Below the pieces are notes generated by a model. That model ran no database searches. It was not told the DNA's origin and saw only the letters and a list, made by a program, of their open reading frames with translations. Of a stretch of 64,000 bases of DNA, positions 34,652 to 45,840 are shown piece after piece. The stretch is taken from positions 507,910-571,909 of the forward strand of contig DBRN01000012.1 in NCBI GenBank assembly GCA_002305995.1, written 5' to 3'. Position numbers and translations under genes: made by a program. Position 1 is the first letter of the stretch, and each line of letters starts with the position of its first letter. The DNA is from Atopobiaceae bacterium UBA1367. GTDB taxonomy: Bacteria; Actinomycetota; Coriobacteriia; Coriobacteriales; Atopobiaceae.

Positions 34652-35443
34652 CTAGAAGAGGCGAGGCGTCTCCAGAAAGTTGCCACAGAAGGAGGCGCGA
34701 TGGATTGGCGAGAGCCCTCGCGCACGGATCGACTCGACGTGCTCTGCGGACCCATATCCCTTGCAGGAGGCGAGGTGGTAACCGGGATAGTCCTCGGCAT
34801 AGGCGACCATCATCGCGTCTCGCGCCACCTTTGCGACGATGGACGCGGCCGCGATGCAGGCGACGCGCGCGTCGCCCCTCACGAGAGAGACCTCCCTCGG
34901 GTGGACGCGGACGGGATTGCCGTCAACGAGAACAACCTCGGGGTCGAGGCCGGAGTCCTCGATGGCCTGGGCCATGCCCATGCGCAGCGCGGTCGCCATG
35001 CCCACCGCGTCGATCGACGCGGCCTCGACATGGGCCATGCCGATGGCCACCGCATGCTCCGCGATGCGGGTGGCAAGGACCTCGCGTCGTGCCGGCGTCA
35101 GTTGCTTGGAGTCGTTCAGCCCCCATATGACAGGCTCTGCGGGCAGGGCGACCGCACAGACGGTCAGGGGCCCGGCGAGGGCGCCCCGTCCGACCTCGTC
35201 GATGCCGAGGGCCATGCCCCCGCCTGAGAGTTCCCGCTCGAGTCCGTACATCGAGCGGACGCGCTGTCGCTCCCTGCGCTCCGCCTCATGCCTCCTTGCA
35301 GCTTGCTGGAGGGCCCGCTGCACTTGGGAGCGGGGGTCGTCACCATAGCGGGCGGCGAGGCGATCGACCTCCTCGTAGGGCGCGTCGCGCAACAGGGCGG
35401 CCACCTCCCTGGCCGAAGCCGCCCGCATGCCGTCCCGTGCCAT
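34652..35443 (-). CDS. rnhB: Ribonuclease HII
   Basis: Removes ribonucleotides from DNA and RNA primers. The 263-residue protein carries an N-terminal extension of about 75 residues, as in many Gram-positive RNase HII proteins. The catalytic core has GIDEVGRGALAGPL (Asp-Glu), the SKQLTPARRE motif, LVDGNPVRV, and the AAASIVAKVARDAMM and GYHLASCKGYGSAEH motifs. The ATG is at 35443. It starts downstream of the rplS terminator, so it may depend on read-through. Confidence 0.95.
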   Translation of the reverse strand: MARDGMRAASAREVAALLRDAPYEEVDRLAARYGDDPRSQVQRALQQAARRHEAERRERQRVRSMYGLERELSGGGMALGIDEVGRGALAGPLTVCAVALPAEPVIWGLNDSKQLTPARREVLATRIAEHAVAIGMAHVEAASIDAVGMATALRMGMAQAIEDSGLDPEVVLVDGNPVRVHPREVSLVRGDARVACIAAASIVAKVARDAMMVAYAEDYPGYHLASCKGYGSAEHVESIRARGLSPIHRASFCGNFLETPRLF

Positions 35444-35491
35444 ACGCGCCCCCTCGCCGCGGCTGCACGGCCAGGTCAGGGCCGTGTCGTC

Positions 35492-35522
35492 GTCAAGAAA
35501 AGGACCTCCCGAGGGAGGTCCT
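35492..35522 (-). terminator. Rho-independent terminator after rplS
   Basis: A 9-bp stem AGGACCTCC/GGAGGTCCT with a CTCG loop (35501-35522) followed on the minus strand by TTTTCTTG; 13 bases past the rplS stop. Confidence 0.88.
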
Positions 35523-35534
35523 GCCGTACGAACG

Positions 35535-35879
35535 CTAGGCGCGCTTCTCGCGGATGCGGGCCGCCTTGCCGATGCGGTCGCGCAGGTAGTAGAGCTTCGC
35601 GCGATGGACGTCACCGTGGCGGACGACCTCGAGCTTGGCGATCTTGAGACTGTGCAGGGGGAAGGTGCGCTCGACGCCGATGCCAAAGGAGATCTTGCGC
35701 ACGGTGAAGGTCTCGCGGGAGCTGCCGCCGCTCATGCGGATGACGTCGCCCTGGAAGACCTGCTCGCGCTCGCGCTCGCCCTCCTTGATGCGATAGTGCA
35801 CCTTCACGTTGTCACCGACGATGACGGTGGGGATGTCCTCGCGGATGTCCTGGCGCTCGATCGCGCGGATGTAGTCCAT
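35535..35879 (-). CDS. rplS: 50S ribosomal protein L19
   Basis: The 114-residue protein has the L19 blocks DNVKVHYRIKEGERER, VFQGDVIRMSGG, FTVRKISFGIGVERTFPLHS and KLYYLRDRIGKAARI. The ATG at 35879 has GAGG 5 bases upstream; a longer frame to 35921 is unsupported. In many genomes rplS directly follows trmD; here it is 9 kb away, with its own promoter and terminator. Confidence 0.97.
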   Translation of the reverse strand: MDYIRAIERQDIREDIPTVIVGDNVKVHYRIKEGEREREQVFQGDVIRMSGGSSRETFTVRKISFGIGVERTFPLHSLKIAKLEVVRHGDVHRAKLYYLRDRIGKAARIREKRA

Positions 35880-35943
35880 GGTTGCCTCGTCTCCAGAGGT
35901 GCCGCCACGCGTGCGCGGCACATAGGTTTACACACAGACGGCA

Positions 35944-35972
35944 ATTGTAGCCAAAGCGCGGACGCAAGGCAA
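35944..35972 (-). promoter_or_regulatory. Putative sigma-70 promoter for rplS
   Basis: Minus strand TTGCCT (35967-35972), 17-base spacer, TACAAT (35944-35949, 5 of 6). The about 58-base leader to the rplS ATG contains a 7-bp hairpin (GTGCCGC/GCGGCAC, about 35900-35922), a possible site for control by ribosomal protein. Confidence 0.7.
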
Positions 35973-36058
35973 GGGAAACATGCGTCCACAACTCCTGCGC
36001 CGACCCGAGGCCACAGGCACGTGCCGCGCCGGCACCAGTCGCAGGATGGGACCCATGC

Positions 36059-37111
36059 CTATCGGTTCGAGCGCAGACCCCAGGCGCGCGGCACGCTCAG
36101 CTCCTCGAACACCCGGATGGCGTAGCGATCGGTCATGCTTGCGAGGAAGTCCGCCACCTGCACGCTCGCCGGGTCGTCAAAGAGCTTGTACTCCCGAGGC
36201 ACCTCGTCCAAGTGTGCCATGAAGTGCGCGAAGAGCTGGCTCACCACGCGCTCGGCCTTCGGCTCCTCGCTCTTGGCGTCGCCCTGGTGATAGAGGTTGC
36301 GATACAGGTACGACCTGAGCGACATGAGGGCGCCCCACACGTCGTCGGACATGCAGACGTCCCCTCGCCGCGAGCTGCTCGACACCACGTCGTGGACCAT
36401 GGTCGCGATGCGCTCGGACGAGGTGTCCCCCAGGATGGCGCGCGCACCCGCCGGCAGTTCGGCCTCGTCAAGCAGGCCCGCCCGCTCCGCGTCGTCGATG
36501 TCATGGCACACGTACGCGATGCGGTCGGCCATCGAGACGATCCTCCCCTCGGGCGTCATGGCACGGGCGCCATGGCTGTGGCACCGCATCCCATCCGTCA
36601 CCTCGAGCGAGAGGTTGAGGCCCTCCCCGTTCTTCTCCAGGACGTCGACGACGCGGACGCTCTGCTCGTTGTGCCTGAAGAGCCGGCGCGCCTCGGCACT
36701 TGCAGGGTCGATGCCCTTGTGCGATGCCATCGCGGCGCAGAGTGCGCGCTCCCCCGCATGTCCGAAGGGGGTGTGCCCGAGGTCGTGGCCAAGCGCCACG
36801 GCCTCGGTCAGGTCGACGTTGAGCGCCAGCGAGCGGGCTATGGCGCAGGACACCTGGGCGACCTCGAGCGTGTGCGTGAGCCTCGTGCGGTAGTGGTCGC
36901 CCTCGGGGGCGAGGAAGACCTGGGTCTTGTTGGCAAGCCGACGGAAGCTCTTCGAGTGGACGATGCGGTCGCGGTCGCGCTGAAAGCAGGTCCTGTAGGG
37001 GTCCGGGGGCTCCGGCCGCCTCCTGCCCAGCGACGAGGCGGCATGGGTCGCCTCGGGCGAGAGCAGCTCGTGCTCCCGCCGCTCAAGGGCCTCCCGCGTC
37101 AGGATACGCAT
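36059..37111 (-). CDS. dgt: HD-domain deoxyguanosinetriphosphate triphosphohydrolase-like protein
   Basis: Predicted dNTP triphosphohydrolase of the Dgt/HD family. The 350-residue protein has the dGTPase signature RDRDRIVHSKSFRRLANKTQVF, the metal-binding His in RTRLTHTLEVAQ, the HD pair in GHDLGHTPFGHAGE, and the distal Asp in MADRIAYVCHDIDD. The ATG at 37111 has GGAGG. It is separated from ppdK upstream by a strong terminator hairpin, so it needs its own promoter, which I could not place. Substrate specificity among dNTPs is not predictable. Confidence 0.9.
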   Translation of the reverse strand: MRILTREALERREHELLSPEATHAASSLGRRRPEPPDPYRTCFQRDRDRIVHSKSFRRLANKTQVFLAPEGDHYRTRLTHTLEVAQVSCAIARSLALNVDLTEAVALGHDLGHTPFGHAGERALCAAMASHKGIDPASAEARRLFRHNEQSVRVVDVLEKNGEGLNLSLEVTDGMRCHSHGARAMTPEGRIVSMADRIAYVCHDIDDAERAGLLDEAELPAGARAILGDTSSERIATMVHDVVSSSSRRGDVCMSDDVWGALMSLRSYLYRNLYHQGDAKSEEPKAERVVSQLFAHFMAHLDEVPREYKLFDDPASVQVADFLASMTDRYAIRVFEELSVPRAWGLRSNR

Positions 37112-37149
37112 CGAGCCACCTCCGACAGGGTTCGTTGGGCGTATGCGAC

Positions 37150-37179
37150 AAGCGGGAGAGGGCGTGCCCTCTCCCGCTT
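37150..37179 (-). terminator. Strong hairpin after ppdK
   Basis: A perfect 14-base repeat (AAGCGGGAGAGGGC pairing with GCCCTCTCCCGCTT) 28 bases past the ppdK stop, followed by TGTCGC on the minus strand. Stable, but with a poor U-tract. Confidence 0.75.
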
Positions 37180-37206
37180 GCTCGGTCTGACAGATGCCGT
37201 CAGCCC

Positions 37207-40041
<2,835 letters not shown>

Positions 40042-40152
40042 ACTCACACTCCTGATCTCGATCAATGGCGCCGCCCCGTGCGGTGCCATACCTACAAGAG
40101 TACCCGCCACAGGACATGTGCCCTCTGGCGAGCTCCCTTACTGACTCTGTTC

Positions 40153-40182
40153 ATTCTATCCGCATGGCCCTACCATCGCCAA
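40153..40182 (-). promoter_or_regulatory. Putative sigma-70 promoter for ppdK
   Basis: Minus strand TTGGCG (40177-40182), 18-base spacer, TAGAAT (40153-40158). It lies downstream of the terminator of the regulator-like gene and about 112 bases before the ppdK ATG, so ppdK can be transcribed independently. Confidence 0.6.
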
Positions 40183-40200
40183 GATGTCGTAAGACACACG

Positions 40201-40229
40201 AAATAACCGCCGCCCCGCACGGGCGGCGG
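40201..40229 (-). terminator. Rho-independent terminator after the PPDK-regulator-like gene
   Basis: Stem CCGCCGCCC/GGGCGGCGG (9-10 bp) with a GTGC loop (40207-40229), then TTATTT on the minus strand. It lies 9 bases past the stop at 40238. Confidence 0.85.
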
Positions 40230-40237
40230 CGCAAGGC

Positions 40238-40636
40238 CTACACGTTGTGGATCCTGACGGTGGTGCGATGCCCTGCCTGATTGACCGGCTCCTCCCCCGT
40301 GAGCGTCGAGATGATCGTCACGGCCGGGCCCAGCAGGTCGATCGAGGGTATGCCGCGCTTGTCGAGCTCGCGACGGATGTCCCGGCGCAGGTTGCGGTCG
40401 ACGATGGTGTGGAACACTGCCAGCGGGCAGTCGGCGTCGACGTTCTTGTCGAGGTACGTGCGCACGGTCTCGACGTCACGAACCTCGCCCAGCCTCTTGA
40501 TGATGATGATGTCGTCGGTGAACTGCGACGCCGCAGCCGAAACGACGCCTGTGGCAGTCTCGCCACGAGCGTCAGAGATGACGAATACGATGGGTGTGGG
40601 CGTGTCGGTCTCGAAGAGGACGTCTACGTCTGCCAT
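40238..40636 (-). CDS. PPDK regulatory protein homologue, N-terminal domain only (DUF299)
   Basis: The 132-residue protein aligns with the N-terminal half of the bifunctional PPDK/PEP synthase regulatory protein family: IVFVISDARGETA (about 16-28), VVSAAASQF, FHTIVDRNLRRDI, GIPSIDLLGPA and a final QAGHRTTVRIHNV. Full-length members (about 270 residues) continue with a YFKRIEAIEF-like linker and a P-loop kinase half (GVSRTSKTP); here a stop codon and a strong terminator come first, and the 196 bases to ppdK cannot hold the missing half. The ATG at 40636 has GGGAGG upstream. Adjacent to ppdK and on the same strand. It could be a degenerate gene, a stand-alone regulatory or binding domain, or one half of a split enzyme. 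Confidence 0.82.
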   Translation of the reverse strand: MADVDVLFETDTPTPIVFVISDARGETATGVVSAAASQFTDDIIIIKRLGEVRDVETVRTYLDKNVDADCPLAVFHTIVDRNLRRDIRRELDKRGIPSIDLLGPAVTIISTLTGEEPVNQAGHRTTVRIHNV

Positions 40637-40908
40637 ATGTGCCTCCCAGCCGTGGGGCGCAGGGCCCCGATCGTGGGTTCCTCCGCGAGGAATCCCCCTG
40701 CATTCTTCCTGCAACGCTTCTTTCTCGCCAAGCGGTGTGGAACCGTTCTCTTATCAGTCTTCTACAATCACCGTCGGCTCGTCACGCAAAAAATGGCCAA
40801 TAGGCGCTTTCGTTCGGCGAGAGCGTCGAGCCGGGTGGCAGAGCCATCGATTTCACACATTCGAGGGCGGTCGGCCCCTGATGGGAGGGCCCAGGCGCCC
40901 GCGCGGCG

Positions 40909-43005
40909 CTACCTCCTCCTGGCAAGGGCGCCGACGTTTGCGACGCCTCCGAAGGCCTCCTCGAACCGGTTGAGCAGGCGCAGCCGGTTCTCGCGAACCC
41001 GCAGATCGTCGTCCATGACGAGCACGTCATCGAAGAAGCGGTCGATGGGCTCGCGCAGGGCGGCGAGCGCGGAGATGGCCCGCTCGAACTCGCCGGCGGC
41101 AACGGCCTCGCGAACGATGCCCGTCCCCTCGTCCACCGCCCCGAGCAGGGCCCGCTCGGCATCGTCCAGCAGCGCCTCGTCCACCTCGGATCCCAAGGCC
41201 ACGTCAGACAGGTGGCTGGCGCGCGCGTAGGCGGTCGCGAGGTCATCGAAGACCTCGGGAGACTCGCGCCGCGCGCGATCGAGGGCGAGGACACGGCCGA
41301 GGAACGCGACGGGGTCGCAGACGCCCGTGTCGAGGATCGCCTGTATGGTGTCGGGGTCTGCCCCCTCGTCCCGCGCGATGGCCGCGAGGCGACCCGCGAA
41401 GTAGGCGCGGACCCTGGCTGTCACGCCGGGAGGGTCGAACTCGAGCCCTTGCTCCACGTAGCTGTCGACCGCGGCCTCGATGAGGCCATCCAGCGACACG
41501 CCGGGCAGCCGGCGCAGCATGGCTATCACGCCGATGGCGCTGCGGCGCACGGCGAACGGGTCGGCCGAGCCCGTGGGAGGCTCGCCGATGGCGAACATGC
41601 CACAGGTCGTGTCGAGCTTGTCCGCGATGGCCACGGCCTTGCCCACCATCGTCTCGGGGGCGTCGTCACCGGCAAAGCGCGGGCGATAGTGCTGCGCGAT
41701 GGCCTGGGCGACCACGTCGCGCTCGCCCTGTGCGACGGCGTAGTGGCCGCCCATGACCCCCTGCTGGCTGGTGAACTCCACCACCGCCTGGGAGACGAGG
41801 TCGGCCTTGGCAAGGTGCGCGGCGCGCGCGGCGTCGGCGACGTCCTGGTCGGTGCCGCCGGCGCGGGCGGCGACGACCCGCGCGAGGCGCTCCATGCGAT
41901 CGGACTTCTGGAGCACCGTGCCCAGCCTCTTCTGGAACACCACCTGGGACAGGCGCGCACGGAAGGCGTCGAGCCCCACCTTGAGGTCCTCGTCGTAGAA
42001 GAACTTCGCGTCATCGAGGCGCGGCCGCACCACCCGCTCGTTGCCGGCGCGGACGGTGTCGCTCACCTTGGGGTCGGCGTTGCTCACGATGACGAACTCG
42101 CGCGTGAGCGAGCCGTCCGCGGCATAGACCGGGAAGTAGCGCTGGTGCTTGAGCATGGCCTCGACGATGATCTCCTGCGGAACGGCGAGGAACGCCTCGT
42201 CGAAGGTGCCGACCACGACCGTGGGCCACTCGCAGAGGTTCACGACCTCGTCGAAGGTGCCCTGAGGCATGTCGACGCGGGCGCCGCCCCGGTCTGCCTC
42301 GATGGCAGCGACGGCCTCGCGAATGAGGGCGGCACGTCTGACCTCGCCCAGGACGCCAGCGCCCTCGAGTACCCTCTCGTACGCGGCAGGCTCCCCCACC
42401 ACGTGGTCGCCGGGGGCCAGCACGCGATGGCCGCGCGTGGTGCCCCCGCTCCTCACGTCGGCGTAGGCGACGGGAACCACCTCGTCGCCGAGGAGGGCGC
42501 AGATCCAACGGATGGGACGGACGAAGGTCTGGTGCTCGCTGCCCCAGCGCTGGCTGCGGTAGTTGGGCCACTTGATGTCGGCGATGACCTGCTCGCAGAG
42601 CCCGGAGAGCAGGTCGCTCGCGGGCACGCTCTCGATGCGGCGCTCGGCGAAGACGTACTCGTTGCCGTCGGCGTCGACGCGGCGCGCGAGCGCGTCGGGG
42701 GCGATGCCGCTCTTGCGCGCGAAGCCCTCTGCGGCACGCGTGGGGTTGCCGTCGGCGTCGAAGGCGATGGAGACCCTGGGGCCGCGCATGGTCTCGTGGA
42801 CCTCGTCGGTGGCGATGGCGCAGCCGTCGACGAGCACGGACAGGCGCCGGGGAGTCGAGAGCGTGCGGATTGCGCCATGGGCGAGGCCGGCCTCGTCGAG
42901 GCCGCGCCCCACGAGCTTGCCCAGCTGCTCCTGGGCCCTCATCAGGGGTGCCGACGGCATCTCCTCGCAGCCGATCTCGAGCAGGAAGTCACGGGTGTCA
43001 GCCAT
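40909..43005 (-). CDS. glyS: Glycyl-tRNA synthetase beta subunit
   Basis: The 698-residue subunit of the alpha2beta2 glycyl-tRNA synthetase binds tRNA. It begins FLLEIGCEEMPSAPL and contains STPRRLSVLVDG, the HD-like GGHYAVAQGE stretch, VQKSDRMERL-like motif (LQKSDRMERLARV), DKLDTTCGMFAIG, DPFAVRRSAIGV, and a C-terminal anticodon-binding-like domain with FFDDVLVMDDD and RLRLLNRFEE. The ATG at 43005 begins 2 bases after the glyQ stop. Downstream (40637-40908) is a 272-base region with no gene; it contains only weak inverted repeats and a T6 run, and upstream elements of the next gene are expected there. Confidence 0.96.
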   Translation of the reverse strand: MADTRDFLLEIGCEEMPSAPLMRAQEQLGKLVGRGLDEAGLAHGAIRTLSTPRRLSVLVDGCAIATDEVHETMRGPRVSIAFDADGNPTRAAEGFARKSGIAPDALARRVDADGNEYVFAERRIESVPASDLLSGLCEQVIADIKWPNYRSQRWGSEHQTFVRPIRWICALLGDEVVPVAYADVRSGGTTRGHRVLAPGDHVVGEPAAYERVLEGAGVLGEVRRAALIREAVAAIEADRGGARVDMPQGTFDEVVNLCEWPTVVVGTFDEAFLAVPQEIIVEAMLKHQRYFPVYAADGSLTREFVIVSNADPKVSDTVRAGNERVVRPRLDDAKFFYDEDLKVGLDAFRARLSQVVFQKRLGTVLQKSDRMERLARVVAARAGGTDQDVADAARAAHLAKADLVSQAVVEFTSQQGVMGGHYAVAQGERDVVAQAIAQHYRPRFAGDDAPETMVGKAVAIADKLDTTCGMFAIGEPPTGSADPFAVRRSAIGVIAMLRRLPGVSLDGLIEAAVDSYVEQGLEFDPPGVTARVRAYFAGRLAAIARDEGADPDTIQAILDTGVCDPVAFLGRVLALDRARRESPEVFDDLATAYARASHLSDVALGSEVDEALLDDAERALLGAVDEGTGIVREAVAAGEFERAISALAALREPIDRFFDDVLVMDDDLRVRENRLRLLNRFEEAFGGVANVGALARRR

Positions 43006-43007
43006 CC

Positions 43008-43913
43008 CTAGGCCACCTCCCCCCTCCGGGCGTCGGCCTTCGCGGCGACCAGCTCCAGGTAGGCCTCGCAACAGGCCTTGGCGACCGTGCGCACGCGAAG
43101 GATGTAGTTGGCACGCTCCGTGGCGGAGACGGCGCCACGGGCGTCAAGGACGTTGAAGGCGTGCGAGCACTTCATCACGCAGTCGTAGGCGGGCAGCGGC
43201 AGTCGCTCCGCGAGGCAGGACTGGCACTCGGCCTCGTACTCGTCGAACCTGCGCCGCATCATGTCGACGTCGGCCACCTCGAAGTTGTAACGGGAGAACT
43301 CGTACTCGTTCTCGCGGAAGACGTCACCATAGGTCATGGGCGTGCCGTCGGGCAGGTAGCTCCACACGAGGTCGTAGACGGAGTCGACGCCCTGGATGTA
43401 CATGGCGATCCGCTCCAGGCCATAGGTGATCTCGACGGGGACCGGGTCGACCTCGATGCCGCCCACCTGCTGGAAGTAGGTGTACTGGGTGACCTCCATG
43501 CCATCCATCCACACCTCCCAGCCAAGGCCCCAGGCTCCCAGCGTGGGGCTCTCCCAGTCGTCCTCGACGAAGCGCACGTCGTGCTCTGCGGGATCGAGGC
43601 CGATGGCCTTGAGCGAGCCGAGGTAGAGGTCCTGGCTGTCTGCGGGACAGGGCTTCACGATGACCTGGAACTGGTAGTAGTGCTGCATGCGGTTGGGATT
43701 CTCCCCGTAGCGGCCGTCCGTCGGGCGGCGGCAGGGCTGCGGATAGCAGGTGCGCCAGGCCGCAGGCCCGAGGCTGCGCAGCGTCGTGGCGGTATGGAAG
43801 GTGCCGGCGCCGACCTCGGAGTCATACGGCTGCATGACGGTGCAACCCTGGGAGGCCCAATAGTCCGTGAGCCTCAGGATCATGTCCTGGAAGGTCAGCG
43901 ATGTCTCGCTCAT
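43008..43913 (-). CDS. glyQ: Glycyl-tRNA synthetase alpha subunit
   Basis: Catalytic class II subunit, 301 residues. Conserved blocks are LTFQDMILRLTDYWASQGC, EVGAGTFHTATTLRSLGP, YPQPCRRPTDGRYGENPNRMQHYYQFQV, GWEVWMDGMEVTQYTYFQQ and EITYGLERIAMYIQG. Upstream is lepB with a 45-base gap, too short for a T-box leader. Co-transcribed with glyS. Confidence 0.98.
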   Translation of the reverse strand: MSETSLTFQDMILRLTDYWASQGCTVMQPYDSEVGAGTFHTATTLRSLGPAAWRTCYPQPCRRPTDGRYGENPNRMQHYYQFQVIVKPCPADSQDLYLGSLKAIGLDPAEHDVRFVEDDWESPTLGAWGLGWEVWMDGMEVTQYTYFQQVGGIEVDPVPVEITYGLERIAMYIQGVDSVYDLVWSYLPDGTPMTYGDVFRENEYEFSRYNFEVADVDMMRRRFDEYEAECQSCLAERLPLPAYDCVMKCSHAFNVLDARGAVSATERANYILRVRTVAKACCEAYLELVAAKADARRGEVA

Positions 43914-43958
43914 GTCCCACTCTTCCTCTCGGTCGAAGATGGATGGATCGCCAGCGCG

Positions 43959-44546
43959 TCAGAGCGTGCGCGCGTCGGGAAGGGGCCAGTAGATGAAGAG
44001 CGCCTTGGAGGTCACCGAGCTCACGGGGATCGCGCCGAAGTAGCGCGAGTCCAGCGAGTTGGTCCGGTTGTCGCCCATTACCCAGAGGCACCCCGCGGGA
44101 ACCGTGAAGGGGAAGGACACGTTCTCGCTGAGGTTGCTCGCATGCCCGTCAAGCGCATACGAGGGCTTGTCGAGCACGTAGTCCTCCTCGAGGGTCCTCC
44201 CGTCGACGATGACGTAGCCGTCCTGGAGGTCGACGACCTGACCCTCGGTCGCGATCACGCGCTTGATGAGCGTGGATCCCGACCCGTCCGGATCGTTGAA
44301 GGTGACGACGTCCCCCGCCGCGGGGGGATCCCATCTCAAGGTCACCTTCTCCCCCAGCAGCCGGTCGCCCAGCTGGATGGTCTCGAGCATCGAGCCCGAC
44401 GGGATCTCGTAGGTCTCCGCGACGAAGAGGCGGAACAGCACGGCGAGCGCGAGGGCGCCCAAGACGGTGAGCAGCAGCTCGAACCATGCCGGGCTGCCCC
44501 CCTCGCTTGCGGGCACCGCCGCATGGGCGTCGAAACGATCAGACAT
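43959..44546 (-). CDS. lepB: Signal peptidase I
   Basis: Cleaves Sec and Tat signal peptides at the outer face of the membrane. The 195-residue protein has one N-terminal membrane segment at about 22-42, nucleophile Ser52 in EIPSGSM, general base Lys95 in TLIKRVIA, and the GDNRTNSLDSRYFG motif. The ATG at 44546 overlaps the trmD end by 8 bases; an ATG at 44555 in the same frame is an alternative. It follows trmD, with rplS missing from its usual place between them. Confidence 0.95.
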   Translation of the reverse strand: MSDRFDAHAAVPASEGGSPAWFELLLTVLGALALAVLFRLFVAETYEIPSGSMLETIQLGDRLLGEKVTLRWDPPAAGDVVTFNDPDGSGSTLIKRVIATEGQVVDLQDGYVIVDGRTLEEDYVLDKPSYALDGHASNLSENVSFPFTVPAGCLWVMGDNRTNSLDSRYFGAIPVSSVTSKALFIYWPLPDARTL

Positions 44547-45303
44547 GACCCTCATCCCCCTCCCCCGTCGTGGGACGACTCCCCAGCACCCTGCGCACCG
44601 CCGTGCGCTCGTCCGCCGTCAGGTCGGCAGACGCGAGGAGGTCGGGGCGCAGGAGGGCTGTGCGCGTCAGGGAGCTCTCCCGCCTCCAGCGGTCGACCGC
44701 AGCGTGGTCGCCCGAGAGCAGCACGTCCGGCACGCGCATGCCGCGATACTCCGCGGGACGCGTGTACTGCGCGTATTCCAGCAGGCCGTCCGAGAACGAC
44801 TCGTCACGGGCGCTCATCTCGTCGCCCAGTGCGCCGGGCAGGAGCCTGACGACCGCGTCGGTCAGGGCCAGGGCCGCGAGCTCGCCACCCGTGAGAACGT
44901 AGTCGCCGAGGGATATGACCTCGTCGGCCAGCGCGTAGACGCGCTCGTCCATGCCCTCGTAGCGCCCGCACACGAGCATGAGGCGCGGCGCGTGCGAGAG
45001 GCGCCCGGCAACCGCCTGCGTGAGTGGCGCCCCGCAGGGCGAGAAGAAGATGACCTTGGCCGGGACGTCCGCGAGCCCCCCGACCGCCTCGACCGCCTCG
45101 AAGATGGGCTCGGGCTTCATGAGCATGCCCTGCCCGCCCCCAAACGGCGCGTCATCGACGGTCCGATGGCGATCGTGCGCCCAATCTCGCAGGTCGTGCG
45201 CATGAAACTCGAAGACGCCGCGCGAGCGGGCGCGGCCGAGGACCGATGCGGAGACGTACGCGCCAAAGACCTGTGGTATCACGGAGATGACGTCGATGCG
45301 CAT
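44539..45303 (-). CDS. trmD: tRNA (guanine-37-N1)-methyltransferase
   Basis: SPOUT-class enzyme that makes m1G37 and prevents frameshifting. The 254-residue protein has DDAPFGGGQGMLMKPEP, LVCGRYEGMDERV, EVISLGDYVLTGGELAAL and YTRPAEYRGMRVPDVLLSGDH. The ATG at 45303 has GGAGGG 5 bases upstream and overlaps the end of rimM by 25 bases. Confidence 0.97.
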   Translation of the reverse strand: MRIDVISVIPQVFGAYVSASVLGRARSRGVFEFHAHDLRDWAHDRHRTVDDAPFGGGQGMLMKPEPIFEAVEAVGGLADVPAKVIFFSPCGAPLTQAVAGRLSHAPRLMLVCGRYEGMDERVYALADEVISLGDYVLTGGELAALALTDAVVRLLPGALGDEMSARDESFSDGLLEYAQYTRPAEYRGMRVPDVLLSGDHAAVDRWRRESSLTRTALLRPDLLASADLTADERTAVRRVLGSRPTTGEGDEGHV

Positions 45304-45836
45304 GGGCGCCCTCCCTCCTTGTGAGCGTCGACGGTGCCCTCGGGCACGCGGACCAGAATCGCCCCGGCACTCCCGAGGTCCCGCACGATCTCGGGAACGA
45401 CCGGGATCAGCGCCTCGCCGCACGCGCCGCGCACGACCCAGACGTCGTGGGCGGGTCCCGTCATGACCTCCTCGATGCGGCCGAGCGGGCCGAAGGCGGC
45501 ATCTTCCACCTCGCGACCCAGCAGGGCGTCTGCGTCATGCAGGGGGTAATCGGCAGGGAGGTCGCCCACCGCCGCCAGCAGCGTCTTGCCGACCAGCGAC
45601 TCGGCATCCCCCCTCCCGCTGACGCCAGAGAGCGAGACGAGCTGCCCGGTGCCCCCGCCGTCGCCCACGGAGACGACCTCATGCCAGCGGTCCTTCCGAA
45701 GCGATGGCGGAACGGCCGCCACCCTGAGGCCCGCGCGCATCAGAGGGGGAAGGCCGTGAACGGTCTCCGTCACGACCTCCCCCCCTTTCCCGTGTGGCTT
45801 GACCACACGGGCTATGGCTCGATATGACGTTCGCAA
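45279..45836 (-). CDS. rimM: Ribosome maturation factor RimM
   Basis: Assists 30S assembly through protein S19. The 185-residue protein starts with the family pattern ARVVKPHGKGGEVV. The RimM barrel (about 1-90) is followed by a PRC barrel with LLGREVEDAAFGPLGRIEEV, DVWVVRG and LIPVVPEIV. The start is uncertain: a TTG at 45836, 5 bases past the khpA stop, gives the expected N-terminus, but its ribosome site is weak. No ATG is available before the conserved block. Confidence 0.9.
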   Translation of the reverse strand: MRTSYRAIARVVKPHGKGGEVVTETVHGLPPLMRAGLRVAAVPPSLRKDRWHEVVSVGDGGGTGQLVSLSGVSGRGDAESLVGKTLLAAVGDLPADYPLHDADALLGREVEDAAFGPLGRIEEVMTGPAHDVWVVRGACGEALIPVVPEIVRDLGSAGAILVRVPEGTVDAHKEGGRPCASTSSP

Positions 45837-45840
45837 GCTC

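Noticed and set aside
43914..43958. Possible T-box leader before glyQ
   Set aside because: The gap to lepB is only 45 bases and no specifier stem or T-box sequence is present. The same holds for the 79 bases before proS.
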